From: Perognathus longimembris pacificus
Taxonomy: Eukaryota > Chordata > Mammalia > Rodentia > Heteromyidae
DNA: 64,000 nucleotides
Assembly: GCF_023159225.1 (NCBI RefSeq)
Contig: NC_063170.1
Location: forward strand, 28,918,301 to 28,982,300
Direction of reading: 5' to 3'
Shown here one piece after another: positions 1-10,893 of the stretch. Made by a program: the position numbers and the translations under genes. Each line of letters begins with the position of its first letter. Position 1 is the stretch's first letter. The notes beneath the pieces were generated by a model that worked only from the letters and a program-made list of their open reading frames with translations, did no database searches and had not been told where the DNA came from.

Positions 1-688
1 GGGTGCAGTTACATAGTAGGGCAGTGTGTACATTTCTTGTGATATCTTACAACCTGTTTTTCCATCCCTTGTCTAGGTCAGGTAGACCCATATGCAATAT
101 ACAATGTATCAAGCATATATACAGTGTTCACAGACTTGGTCTCTACTGTCTCTCCGTCTCCCTTTGTTAACAGTCATATATCAGGGAGATCATGCCCCTT
201 TGTTTTCTGTGTTCTAGGCTTGTCTCACTCAACATTGTTTGTTCGAGTTCTGACCATTTCCCTGCGAATAACAATATTTCACCATTCCTAATCGCTATGT
301 AGTATTCCATTGTGTATAAGTACCATATTTTTTGGATCCATTCATCTGTGGAGGGGCATCTGGGTTGTTTCCATATTTTGGCTATTGTGAATTGTGCCGC
401 AATAAACATGGAAGTACAAATGTCTTTTTGATATCTTGGGTTTTGCTGTTTAGGATAGATGCCTAGGAGTGGTATGGCTGGGTCATAGGGTAGGTCTATA
501 TTGAGCTTTTTGAGAAACCTCCATACTGTTCTCCAAAGTGGTTGTACTAATTTTCACTCCCACCAACAATGGAGAAGGGTTCCTCTTTCCCCACAGCCCC
601 TCCAGCATTTGTTGTTTCCTGAGTTCAGAGTATAGGCCATTCTAACTGGGGTGAGGTGGTATCTCAGGGTTGTTTTTATTTGCATTTT
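1..688 (-). mobile_element. L1 3' fragment (5'-truncated, broken ORF2 end)
   Basis: The sequence is nearly identical to the 3' end of the long L1 at 4110-10819: the last part of ORF2 plus part of the 3' UTR, read on the minus strand. The ORF2 frame ends at the same stop (about 167). Compared with the long copy, a Cys codon of the C-terminal region has become a stop (minus-strand TGA at 556-554). Homology to L1 ends near 688, where ERV-P1 sequence begins, so this is a 5'-truncated insertion whose 3' end lies left of the window. Confidence 0.93.
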
Positions 689-1538
689 GCAAGGATCAGT
701 TTAACACAAGACTTAAGTTAAAATAATAGTCAAAAGCACGTATTTTGAAACCATGATGCCAGTTTTTACATATTTTACACAGAGACAGACACTTGTGCAC
801 AAGCTTTGAGGCATGCTTAGATTTTTTTTAATTGGCCATGTAAGTTTTCTGGAATTCCAGTGGCAAAATGACATGATTTTGCCCATATTTTAGAACCACG
901 TGGTCAGTTAGAAAACAGAAAATGTTTCCAGCAAACAAAAAATTTCACAAATTATATGGCAAGGAAACAGGGAAGCCACATTTTGAAAAAACCATTCAGC
1001 TCCAAAGGGGGGCTGAAGTGGGATATTATGACCAGAGAAGGTCCAGGAGACGGGAGACAGGACATGAACAGAACAGACACATGGCATGGTGTAATGGTGG
1101 CAGAGCCAGTCAGAGCCTTAACAGGGCCACAGCAAGACACCTTCACCTTTGAATATTTGAATTGTAATGCAGCGGATACCAAGTTCAGCAGGGCAGGGTT
1201 ACAGGGAGCCCAAGTTTCCACACCCCCACCCAGCCTCTAGGAATTCAGCACACCCATTACCAGAGGGGTGGGTGGGACTCCACCTCCAAGAGCTTTTGGA
1301 AATTTACCTTGATGGAACCAAGATGGTGCTTGTTAAAACCAATTCTATTGTCCACCACATGGTCAATGTTAAAGAAAACTTAGGAGTTAGCCAAAAACAG
1401 GCAAAATTTAACAGAATCTCCAAGCTTAACAAACATCAATAACAAGAACAGAAAACCTTTCCTTTGTGTCTTTTTAGGCAGGTGTTAAACAAACATTGGT
1501 ACCTTGGAAGCTGGTACCAGCCCATCCTATATCACAGG
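689..1538 (-). mobile_element. ERV-P1, left (internal) half of the outermost provirus
   Basis: This stretch is the reverse complement of 24690-25800, the internal region of provirus ERV-P2. It has no convincing open frame. Its right edge (palindromic 'ctggtaccag', then the 4-bp 'cagg' at 1535-1538) abuts the U5 end of ERV-B. The continuation of the same provirus resumes at 38116, also beginning with 'cagg'. In ERV-P2 the two sides are continuous around 24650-24710, apart from a short length difference, so the two blocks are halves of one interrupted element. No protein function can be assigned. Confidence 0.8.
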
Positions 1539-2525
1539 TGAAATGCCAGGCCTTTGACCCCGCCCCCCCGCCAAAGGCCACCAAGGACCTGATTCCAATG
1601 CAAGACCATGAGAGTCGGTTATTGCAGCTCAAGCTGGACTCACAACCCTTCCTGGTGCAGCAGGTCCGAGATTGTGAGTCCTGACTGTTTGTTCAGCGGG
1701 GTTTTTATTGACAATGGGGTAGGGGGAGGGACAATCATAGCAGTGGCTTTGCGATTGGGTGGCAGTTCGCCGGCTTACACTTGACTGGTCAGCAGTTCGC
1801 AGGATAGCGCATGATAGGACAGTATTTCACGGGCAAGCTCTGTCTCTGACTCATTGGCTAGGGCTGTGCTCATTTCCCATAAGGGAAGGGGCTTTCTAGC
1901 TTAGTAGTTTGGGGATAGGGTTAATCCTACATAGCAAGTAAATCATAGGTTTGGGGAGACCAAGCTACGTGAGGTCACCAGGGCATCTGGACAGGATGTG
2001 TGTTTCTTTTTGATTCATTGTTCAACCCCCTTTCACAGTTTCCAGGAAACCAACACTCAGGCCTAGCTCTCCTTGTTTCCCAGTCACATTGGGTGGGAGC
2101 GACTTCATCCGAGGGGCTAGCTGTAGAGTTAAGTCCTATGGCCTCATAAAAAGGTGGTCTTAAGTCATAACATAGCAACATTCGCCCATTGCATTAGAGT
2201 TGGGTCACAGGGAGCTCCCATTTCCAAGCACTTGACAGACAGCTTCAGTAACCTATAGGCCATATGCTCTCCCCTGTCTCTTGGGATTCAGGAACTCCCA
2301 TTACCTGGGGATGGGGCTTCTCTTCCTGTAGGAATCCAGGCACGCCCATAAAGAATTGGCATGCTGATTTAGGGGGCATGGGGCACTATTGTTTACAGGG
2401 AGAGGAATCTTCCTGGGTCTCTGAGCAGGGGGGGACTGGGGAAATAGTGGACATGGAGTCAACTTCTGCCCTCTTTTGCTGGCCAGATCTGACCTCCGTA
2501 TTACACTGGCTGCTCAGGTTCTTCA
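1539..2525 (-). repeat. ERV-B 3' LTR region, anomalously long
   Basis: The U5 end at 1539-1650 matches the antisense arm of the palindrome at 37910-38030, including the inverted polyadenylation signal 'ttattg'. The presumed U3 start (sense TGAAG) lies next to a purine-rich tract at 2526-2537, which would make the LTR about 990 bp. An env surface-protein remnant at 1975-2190 lies inside this span, so the inner part may be a recombinant or mis-bounded. The 1539-1975 part is the secure LTR. Confidence 0.6.
1975..2190 (-). pseudogene. env: Retroviral env surface (SU) remnant, ERV-B
   Basis: The minus-strand frame 2181-1975 contains 'LCYDLRPPFYEAIG' followed by a Cys/Trp-spaced stretch. This resembles the segment after the CWLC motif of gammaretroviral SU proteins. 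The Trp of the expected Cys-Trp-Leu-Cys motif is missing: the DNA there looks one base short, which also breaks the frame upstream. It lies downstream of the apparent polypurine tract instead of upstream of the TM piece (2540-2720), so it is out of normal order. Non-functional fragment. Confidence 0.6.
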
Positions 2526-2537
2526 TTCCCCTCTTCT
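2526..2537 (-). promoter_or_regulatory. Polypurine tract, ERV-B
   Basis: A sense purine run (AGAAGAGGGGAA) sits directly before a TG-starting LTR edge and just after the env TM tail. This is the usual position of the plus-strand primer in a retrovirus. Confidence 0.55.
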
Positions 2538-2539
2538 AT

Positions 2540-2720
2540 TGGTGATTAAGGGGCCAATCATGGTCCCCTTCTGCCCATTTCAATGGCTTGAGTGTCTAGG
2601 GACTGGTATTGAGATAAGGCATGGGTCAATAGTTAGTGCCCAAAGTACTAGAACCAAAGAACCTGCCAACACAGCTATCAAGATAGTTGCCCACGGTGAC
2701 CAGGAGAACAGTGGCTGATA
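2540..2720 (-). pseudogene. env: env transmembrane (TM) C-terminal remnant, ERV-B
   Basis: This is the reverse complement of 33600-33800 in ERV-E. One frame there encodes the hydrophobic membrane anchor and 'IGPCL' stretch typical of gammaretroviral TM tails. The reading frame here is not open over any useful length. It ends at the polypurine tract. Confidence 0.6.
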
Positions 2721-2811
2721 CCAGTTCTCCTTTTTGCTTTCCATATGTTTCTGCCAAATGCCAAGTTTTCCCTAGTGATTCCTGATTGATTGGCATAAAA
2801 ACAGCACCCTT

Positions 2812-3034
2812 GGGGCTGGGGATATGGCCTAGTGGCAAGAGTGCTTGCCTCATATACATGAGGCCCTGGGTTCAATTCCCCAGCACCACATATACAGAAA
2901 ACGGCCAGAAGTGGCACTGTGGCTCAAGTGGCAGAGTACTAGCCTTGAGCAAAAAGAAGCCAAGGAAAATGCTCAGGCCCTGAGTCCAAGGCCCAGGACT
3001 GGCCAAAATAAACAAACAAACAAACAAACAAACA
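2812..3034 (+). mobile_element. ID-like dimeric SINE
   Basis: The head has tRNA-like A and B boxes ('ggttcaattcccc'), followed by the second tRNA-like body and a (CAAA)n tail. A 12-bp target duplication flanks it: 'aacagcaccctt' at 2800-2811 and 'aacagcactctt' at 3035-3046. It was inserted into the internal region of ERV-B. Confidence 0.93.
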
Positions 3035-3046
3035 AACAGCACTCTT

Positions 3047-4109
3047 TCCCTAAGGCTACACATGAGGAGCAAATCCAGGCTCCAGCTACTTTGCAAGACC
3101 ATCTCAGCGAGGGAATCAAATAGTTACAGATATTTACATCACATCTTTCTGGTTTACATTTAGATGACATCACACAAGTCCCTTAACCCTGCAGATGCAG
3201 GTACACATAAACATAGTTTCACACCAAAGCCCCAATTCTGACCCTATTTATATTATAGCCAATTTGATTATATATCAACTTTACTCATAAGCTCTAATTT
3301 TAAGACATACTCACACCATTTGCTACATACTCAAACTTTCTAGGGATTGTCTTCCTTTTTCTAATCTAAAGGGAATCACTTGTTTTCCCCAGTTCTCTTT
3401 CTAACGTCTTTTCCCACTACTCAGACCCTCAGCGACTTACTTGAACATTCTGTGACAATTGAAGACAATGCTTACTTTTCAAACCCCTTTTTTATGCAGA
3501 GGAAGCTATTTTGTTTTCTCTATCCCTTTCCCAAGGCTTTCCTTACTAACTTCCCTCTTTACATTTCCTGGAGTTTCTTTGCTGCTAGAGTTTAAAACTG
3601 CCTACATTTTTTCCTCCGGCTTGTGGAATCAGGTTTATCTCAACTACATCAAGGCAATTTAATGTAACTCCACCCACAGGCTGTTGGGGAAAGCAGAGAC
3701 AAGGGTCAGTCCAATGGGACTGCTGCTCCTAAGAAACAGGTTACTACCAGACCAGAGCCAACTATCATGAGGATGTTATTTATTTAGAGTGGATTTCTCC
3801 AGTTTCCTGTGCCTCTAAGTGCCTAAGGTTGGCCAGTGGCATCTGTAAGGTCCACCCCCAGGAGGGCTCCATGCCAATGTCCCAAGCGGTTTAAATCTCT
3901 GTCCAGTTACCTAAGTAACTGGCACACCTGGGGGCAGTTACCTCCCTCTCTTCTGAAGTCACACCCTAATCCATCTGGACACAACCCCCACCCCAGGCAT
4001 TGCCTAGGAGTGACTCTCTAGCCCGTCATATACGCTTTAGATTTAGCAGCAGGCCATCAGTTCCATGGAATTGTCTACTTGAAAATCTCTTACAATATTC
4101 AGTTTTCTT
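3047..4109 (-). mobile_element. ERV-B internal region upstream of env TM
   Basis: This stretch aligns in reverse complement to 32447-33530 of ERV-E over about 1 kb. It includes blocks such as 'gtggatttctccagttt' near 3790 and its complement near 32775. No gene-length frame is open on either strand. The join to 10820-10893 is interrupted by the L1. The contiguous version at 32447-32500 shows the empty site. Confidence 0.75.
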
Positions 4110-4341
4110 TTTTTTTTAATATATTTTTTTATTATTAATTGAACATAAATTTTTTTACAAGGTGTTCTGCAAAGAGGGTGCAGTTACATAGTAGGGCAGT
4201 GTGTACATTTCTTGTGATATCTTACAACCTGTTTTTCCATCCCTTGTCTAGGTCAGGTAGACCCATATGTAATATACAATGTATCAAGCACATATACAGT
4301 GTTCACAGACTTGGTCTCTACTGTCTCTCCGTCTCCCTTTG
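4110..4341 (-). other. L1 3' UTR and A-tail
   Basis: This is the noncoding tail between the ORF2 stop (about 4342) and the poly(A), seen here as poly(T) at 4108-4117. The same tail sequence recurs at 1-166 and 60361-60537, which marks those as copies of the same L1 group. Confidence 0.9.
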
Positions 4342-7300
4342 TTAACAGTCATATATCAGGGAGATCATGCCCCTTTGTTTTCTGTGTTCTAGGCTTGTCT
4401 CACTCAACATTATTTGTTCGAGTTCTGACCATTTCCCTGCGAATAACAATATTTCACCATTCCTAATCGCTATGTAGTATTCCATTGTGTATAAGTACCA
4501 TATTTTTTGGATCCATTCATCTGTGGAGGGGCATCTGGGTTGTTTCCATATTTTGGCTATTGTGAATTGTGCCGCAATAAACATGGAAGTACAAATGTCT
4601 TTTTGATATCTTGGGTTTTGCTGTTTAGGATAGATGCCTAGGAGTGGTATGGCTGGGTCATAGGGTAGGTCTATATTGAGCTTTTTGAGAAACCTCCATA
4701 CTGTTCTCCAAAGTGGTTGTACTAATTTGCATTCCCACCAACAATGGAGAAGGGTTCCTCTTTCCCCACAGCCCCTCCAGCATTTGTTGTTTCCTGAGTT
4801 CAGAGTATAGGCCATTCTAACTGGGGTGAGGTGGTATCTCAGGGTTGTTTTTATTTGCATTTCCTTTTTTTTTTTTTTTTTTTTTTTTTGGCCAGTCCTG
4901 GGCTTGGACTCAGGGCCTGAGCACTGCCCCTGGCTTCTTTTTGCTCAAGGCTAGTACTCTGCCACTTGAGCCACAGGGCCACTTCTAGCCATTTTCTGTA
5001 TATGTGGTGCTGGGGAATTGAACCCAGGGCCTCATGTATATGAGGCAAGCACTCTTGCCACTAGGCCATATCCCCAGCCCTGCATTTCCTTTACTAGCAG
5101 GGATGTTGAGCATTTCCTCATGTGTTTCTTTGCCATTTTTATATCTTCTCTTGTGAAGTCTCTCTTTAGCTCTTTTGCCCATTTCCTAATAGGTTTATTG
5201 GGCTTGGAGGGGCTTAGTTTTTTGAGTTCTCTATAGATGACAGATATCAGGCCTTTGTCTGTTGCTGTGCTGGTAAATATCCTTTCCCATATCGTTGGCT
5301 GTCTTTCTATTTTGGTGGCTATGTCCTTAGCTGTGCAGAAACTTTTTAATTTGTAGTAGTCCCATTTGTTGAGTCTTTCCCCTATTTGTTGTGCCCCTGG
5401 GACTCTATTCAGGAAGTTCCTTCCTGTGCCTATAAGTTCTAGTGTCTTTCCTACTCTGTCCTTCAGTAGTTTCAAGGATTCAGGTCTGATGTTGAGGTCC
5501 TTGATCCATTTTGAGTTGATCTTGGTGCATGGTGATAGGCTTGGGTCTACTTTGAGTTTTCTGCATATGGCTGCCCAGTTCTCCCAGCACCAGTAGTTGA
5601 AGATGCTATGTTTATTCCATTGTATGTCTTTAGCTCCTTTGTCAAATATCAGTTGGCTGTAAGAGTGCGGTTTTATTTCTGGGTCTTCAATTCTAATCCA
5701 CTGGTCTTCCGATCTGTTTTTATACCAATACCATGCTGTTTTTGTTATGATGGCCTTGTAGTAGAGCTTGAAGTCTGGTATGGTGATACCTCCTGCACTA
5801 TTTTTTTTGCCTAGAATTGCTTTGGCTATTCTAGGTTTTTTGCTGTTCCATATGAATTTATGGATTGGTTTCTCTATTTCAGTGAAGAATGTGGCTGGGA
5901 TTTTGATAGGTATTGCATTGAATTTGTATAACAATTTGGGCAATATGGCCATTTTCACTATATTGATTCTGCCTACCCATGAACATGGGAGGTCTTTCCA
6001 TCTCCTTGTGTTTTCTTTGATTTCCCTTATTAGATTTTTGTAGTTTTCATTGAATAGGTCGATCACGTCCTTGGTTAAGTTGATCCCTAGGTACTTTATT
6101 CTTTTTTTGGCTACTGTAAATGGAATTGTTTCCATAATTTCCTTTTCTGTTTGTCTATTGCTGGTGTACAGAAAAGCTGCTGACTTTTGTGGATTGATTT
6201 TGTATCCTGCTACTTTGCCAAATTGGTTTATTAGGTGTAGGAGTTTGGGTACTGAGTTTTTTGGGTCCTTCAGATATAAGATCATGTCGTCTGCGAATAG
6301 GGATAACTTGATTTCTTCCTTGCCGATGTGGATCCCTTTGATGTCCTCCTCTTGCCTTATTGCTATGGCTAGGGATTCCAGCACTATGTTGAACAGAAGT
6401 GGGGAGAGTGGGCATCCTTGTCTTCTTCCTGAGTTTAGGGGGAATGATTTAAGTTTCTCTCCATTTAATATGATATTAGCAGTTGGTCTGTTGTATATGG
6501 CTTTTATTGTTTTGAGGAATGTTCCATCTATTCCTGTTCTCTCCAAAGCTTTTAATAGGTATGGATGTTGTATTTTGTCAAAGGCTTTTTGGGCATTGAC
6601 TGAGATAACAATGTAATTCTTAATTTTAGATCTGTTTATGTGGTGAATTACGTTGATTGATTTACAGATGTTGAACCATCCTTGTGACTGAGGGATGAAG
6701 CCTACTTGGTCATGATGTATGATTTTCTTGATCAGTTTCTGGATCCTGTTAGCTAATATTTTATTGAGGAGCTTTGCGTAGGTGTTCATTAGTAATATTG
6801 GTCTGTAGTTCTCTTTTTTTTTGTTGGATCTTTGCCTGGTTTGGGAATGAGTATGATATTAGCTTCGTAGAATGAGTTTGGGATTTCTCCCTCTGTTTCT
6901 ATTTCACGGAAGAGTTTGAGGAGTATTGGTATTAGCTCCTCACTAAAGGTTTTGTAGAATTCGTTGGTGAATCCATCTGGGCCTGGGCTTTTCTTAGTAG
7001 GGAGGTTCTTGATTACCTCCTGTATCTCACCGTAAGTGATTGGTTTATTTAGTTGATTTATTTCTTCTTGGTTCAGTTTGGGAAGTTTGTACTTCTCTAG
7101 GAATTGATCCATTTCTGTAAAATTATTGTTTTTTGCTGAGTAGAGGTTTTGGAAATAGCTCCTTATGATTGTTTGAATATCGTGTGTACTTGTTGTAATT
7201 TTTCCAGTGGAGTCCCTGATTTTACGTATATGAGTCTCTTCTCTTCTTTTTTTTGTGAGTCTTGCAAGGGGTCTGTCAATTTTGTTTATTTTCTCAAAGA

Positions 7301-8396
7301 ACCAGCTTTTAGTCTTATTTATTTGTTGAATGGTCTTTCTATTTTCAATCAGATTTATCTCTTCTTTAATCTTTGTGATCTCTCCCCTCCTAGTCGTTTT
7401 AGATTCTGTCATTTCTTGTTTCTCCAGTTGTTTTAGTTTCATCGTGAGGGTATTCACCTGTTCTGCTTCCATTCTTTTAATGTGGGTGCTGACTGCAATG
7501 ATCTTGCCATTCAGTACTGCCTTAGCTGTGTCCCATAGGTTTCTTTGTGATGTGTTTTCTTTGTCATTGTGGCTTATGAATTTGTTGATTTCATCTTTAA
7601 TTTGGTCTGTGGCCCCAGTGTTGGATAGCAGCATGGGGTTTAGCCTCCAAGAGTGTGTATAGTGTCTGTGGTTTCCTTTGTTGTTGAGGGTTACCTTTAA
7701 TCCACTGTGATCAGATATAATACATGGGATGACGTCAATACTTTTGTATTTGCTGAGGTTCTTTGTGTGGGCTATGACGTGGTCTATTTTGGAATATGAA
7801 CCATGGGCTGCTGAAAAGAAGGTGTATTGGGTTTCTGTAGGGTGAAAGGTTCTATATAGGTCTGTTAGATCCATTTGGGAAATGGTGTTATTTAGGTCCT
7901 CAGCTCCCTTACTAATCCTCTGAATGTTGGATCTGTCTCTTGTAGAGAGAGGAGTATTAAAGTCACCCACTATGAATGTGTTTGCGTCTATCTTGCTCTG
8001 TAATTCTGTGAGAATTTGCTTGACATATGTCGGGCCTCTTTTGTTTGGTGAGTATACATTTATCACCGTGATGTCTTGATTCTGGATTTTTCCTTGTATT
8101 AATATGTAGTGTCCTTCTTTGTCTTTTTGAGTGGACTTTAAAGAGAAGTCCAGCTTGTCTGAGATCAGAATGGCCACACCTGCCGTTTTGGTGGGTGCAT
8201 TTGCTTGGTAGATCTTGCTCCATCCTTTCATTCGAAGCCTGTTTTTGTCCCTTGCTGTAAGGTGGGTCTCTTGTAGACAGCAGATGTCAACTTTTTGTTT
8301 GCGGATCCATTCTGCCAGTCTGTTCCTCTTAATCGGGGAGTTTAAGCCATTTATTTTTAAAGAGATCAAGGATAAGGGTGTTTTTTCTCCTTCCAT
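4342..8396 (-). pseudogene. ORF2: L1 ORF2 (endonuclease/reverse transcriptase), frameshifted and SINE-interrupted
   Basis: The frame opens at Met 8396 and ends at about 4342. Without the SINE this gives about 1,275 codons, the normal L1 ORF2 length. The APE-type endonuclease is at the N-terminus, with 'CLQETH' and 'SDHSGL' motifs. Reverse transcriptase follows, with 'FADDMILY' (about 6290), and then a C-terminal Cys-rich region. Three lesions are visible. A T-run at 6814-6822 (sense A9) throws the first 535 codons out of frame. The RT motif A reads 'VNAQKAF', with Asn (codon 6597-6595) where L1 has the metal-binding Asp. A SINE splits the frame at 4868-5080. Confidence 0.95.
4868..5080 (-). 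mobile_element. ID-like SINE inside L1 ORF2
   Basis: The SINE is antisense, with its poly(A) tail shown as poly(T). The target duplication 'tgcatttccttt' is at 4856-4867 and 5081-5092. The insertion cuts ORF2 upstream of the C-terminal domain and postdates the L1. Confidence 0.95.
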
Positions 8397-8551
8397 TTTC
8401 TTGTTGGGCTGTTTTTTCCTGTTTTTTTTTTTTTTTCTTCTTGTCTTTAGTGAGCTGGTCTTTCTGCTGGACTTTGGCTATTGAAGTTTCTTTCTGATTC
8501 TGTCTGTGTGTCTTTTACGATCTCTGTTGGGTGGGGTTCCCCTCTTAATAT

Positions 8552-9617
8552 TCACTGTAGGGTTGGTTTTTTATTCACATACTCCTTTAGCTCCTCTTTG
8601 GTGTGGAAAGATCTGGTTCTCCCTTCGAATGTGAACTCCAATTTCGCTGGATATTTGATCCGAGGTTGTAAATTGTTATTCTGGAGTACTTGGATGGTGT
8701 TCTTCCACTCACTTCAAGCTTGGTAAGTTTGTGTGGATAAGTCGGATGTTATTCGAATCCTCTTCCCATTGAAAAAAGTTTCCTTCTTTGCTTTGGCTGA
8801 ATTCAGAATTTGCTCTTTAATCTTGAGGTCTGTAGTCTTGAATATTATGTGCCTTGGGGTGGTTTTCCTGGGGTCTGGCCTGCCAGGTGTCCTATAGGCT
8901 TCGATTACCTGGATGGGGTCCCCTGTGAGATTGGGGAACTTTTCTGCAATAACTTTATTGAGAACATGATTAAGCCCTCTGTTCTGATATTCGGCTCCTT
9001 CTTCTATTCCAATTATGTGAAGATTATATCTCTTGTCTTTGTCCATTAGTTCCTGGATTAATCTTCCCTGAAGCTTCACCTTTTCTTGGAGAGTGGTCAT
9101 TTTCTGGTTGTTGTCAGCTGCTTCATCGTCCAGGCGAGAGATTCTGGATTCTATATGGTCCACTCTTTGTGTTATGGTTTCAATTGTGGAGTTTATGGAT
9201 GTCAGAGAGCTATTCATGGTTGTCATATCAGCTCTGATCGTGGAAATTTCTTCCTTTAAAGAGTTGTATTTTAAATCTATTTTTTCATGCATTTCAATTC
9301 TCAGGATGTGGAGATTTTCTTTAAAGGCGGCTTGCATTGTATCCATTTTTGCTTCCATTTCTTTAAAGGCGGCTTGCATTGTATCCAGTTTTGCTTCCAT
9401 TTCTTTCTTGGCTTCCTGGGTGTCCTTCCAGATTTCCGCTCTAAACTCCTGGAATTGTTTTTCTGATTTCATTTCTGACGCTTTCGATCATTCCTGTTAA
9501 CATGGCCTCGTTTGCTTTTTTAGTCTCCATCTCCTCTTCAGTTGTGCTGCTTTTTGGAGCTGGCGAGTTGGCTTGTCCTTTGATGAACTGAGTTATGTTT
9601 CTTTGTGATTTGCGCAT
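8552..9617 (-). pseudogene. ORF1: L1 ORF1 (RNA-binding coiled-coil protein), frameshift and nonsense
   Basis: The likely start is Met 9617 ('MRKSQRNITQ'). The first part runs to about 9473, then the frame shifts by one base into the frame that continues from 9472. That frame carries a long heptad coiled coil, an RRM-like middle and a C-terminal domain. A TGA at 8716-8714 falls where an Arg codon is expected, which fits CpG decay of CGA. The same frame then continues in phase ('EWKNTIQVLQ') to a natural stop near 8552. A 42-bp unit (14 residues, two heptads) is tandemly duplicated at 9319-9402. Confidence 0.9.
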
Positions 9618-10819
9618 CTGGAAATCTGGGTGCCTTCTCAGGTTTGATTTGTAGCTCTTTCCTCCCTCCTGTATAGGCGTATCTGCGGCAGCAGGTGCTG
9701 CCGCTGTGGCCCCGCCCACCAGTGCAGGGTACACGCCTACCAGAGCGGGCGCTGTCGCCGGGGGCCCTGCCCTCCTGTGCACTGTTGTCCACTACAACAT
9801 GCACTTTAGCGGGATATGCCTCCCAGAGCGAGTCCTGGGTTGTTGGGTTGTGCTTGCGCCCTCCCGCGAGTCCTTTGGGGGGGGGGAAGTATGTGTGGGG
9901 CCCAGTGGGATCGACTGTCCGGGTGTGGCTTGGCACCCTCAGACCTCGCCTCCGCTGCGAGGAGGGGGGATGTGATCAGGCTCAGGTGACCCTGCTGGGC
10001 TGGTATTGCCCACCAGCGCCTGTGATTTTAGTTGTAACAGTCTGCGAGGTCCAGGCGCCTCGGGTGGGGCTTGCCCTGCCGGCCGTCCTGGCCCCTGTTG
10101 GGAAGGGGGCGGGGCCGGTTCTGCCAGTTCAGGAACCTGTGGGGTGTTGGTGCTGCTGAGCCCTTCCCCTGCTAAACTGGCTTCCCAGCGCCTGATGAGA
10201 GCTTCCTGCCTGATTTGGGGGTTCTTTGTTCCCTCGGGAGTGGGGAGGAGGAGGGAGGGAGATCTAGCTTCTTTTCGGGCTTGGGTCTCCCGTTGGGGGA
10301 AGGGATTATGGGGGACTCACTTTTGCTGCTTTGTGTGTGTGTCCCGCGCCGCCGTTGGCCCTTCAGGGGTTGGCGAAGTGTCGTGGTGGCTTCCCCCGTT
10401 CCCTCTTTCTGCCGCGCTTGTTTCCCTTGTCTGAACCTGGTGTGGACCCAAACTTCTCGTCGCTGCCGGTGTGTGTCTTGGTCCGCACCCTGCCTTGTGT
10501 CCGTGGGGTCTCCCGTTATATGAATTCTGCCCTCCTGGCAGCCTGTCTGCCGATCACCGGGTTCCCCTTTCCCAGCCTGGCCCCGTTTGGGCCAGGGTTG
10601 GCTGGTGGGGGGAGGGTGTCCCGGAGAATCTCCGGCTCCATGTAGGTTTTCGGTTCTTCTTTTTTGCTCCTTTTTGTTTTCCTGCGTTTCTCCACTGCTT
10701 CTGGCTGCTGGTTTTGCTGGGTTCTTGATGGGGTGTTGGGTGTTGGAGTTCCCAGCTCGCTATTCAGTTGGTGCGAGTCGGGGTGCCTCCCTATTCTTTC
10801 GGCGCCATCTTTCTCCTCC
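9618..10819 (-). promoter_or_regulatory. L1 5' UTR / internal promoter region, GC- and CpG-rich
   Basis: This is the only strongly GC-rich kilobase in the window and lies directly upstream of ORF1. By family knowledge the L1 5' UTR carries an internal RNA polymerase II promoter. Open frames on the plus strand here (for example 9695-10728) are low-information by-products of base composition. Confidence 0.85.
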
Positions 10820-10893
10820 TCAGTTTTCTTAATAGAGCTAGTTAACTTCAGTTAACTCAAAGGAGTAGGAAGGTTACTGGAGTGGGGGTTCGC
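10820..10893 (-). mobile_element. Short ERV-B segment between L1 and LTR, with the L1 target duplication
   Basis: 'cagttttcttaatagag' continues sequence that ends at 4109. Together they match, in reverse complement, 32447-32500 without a break. Confidence 0.75.

Larger units (their letters stand above)
4110..10819 (-). mobile_element. Near full-length L1 retrotransposon, inactivated
   Basis: A complete L1 layout is read on the minus strand: GC-rich 5' UTR, ORF1, ORF2, short 3' UTR and A-tail. Flanking copies of 'tcagttttctt' (4099-4109 and 10820-10830) form the TSD. The paralogous, uninterrupted sequence at 32447-32500 confirms the insertion point. Length without the internal SINE is about 6.5 kb. 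The 5' end contains the 'AAGATGGCG'-type start usual for mammalian L1. Inactivating lesions are a premature stop and a frameshift in ORF1, an A-run frameshift in ORF2, a catalytic Asp to Asn change, and a SINE inside ORF2. Confidence 0.97.

Noticed and set aside
2845..3123. A recurring peptide beginning [19 protein letters not shown] in many places
   Set aside because: It is always the same frame of the ID-like SINE and not a gene family.
9695..10728. Several overlapping plus-strand frames of 80-154 codons
   Set aside because: They lie antisense to the GC-rich L1 5' UTR. The composition is Pro/Gly/Leu-rich with no domain, as expected for stop-poor CpG-rich DNA.
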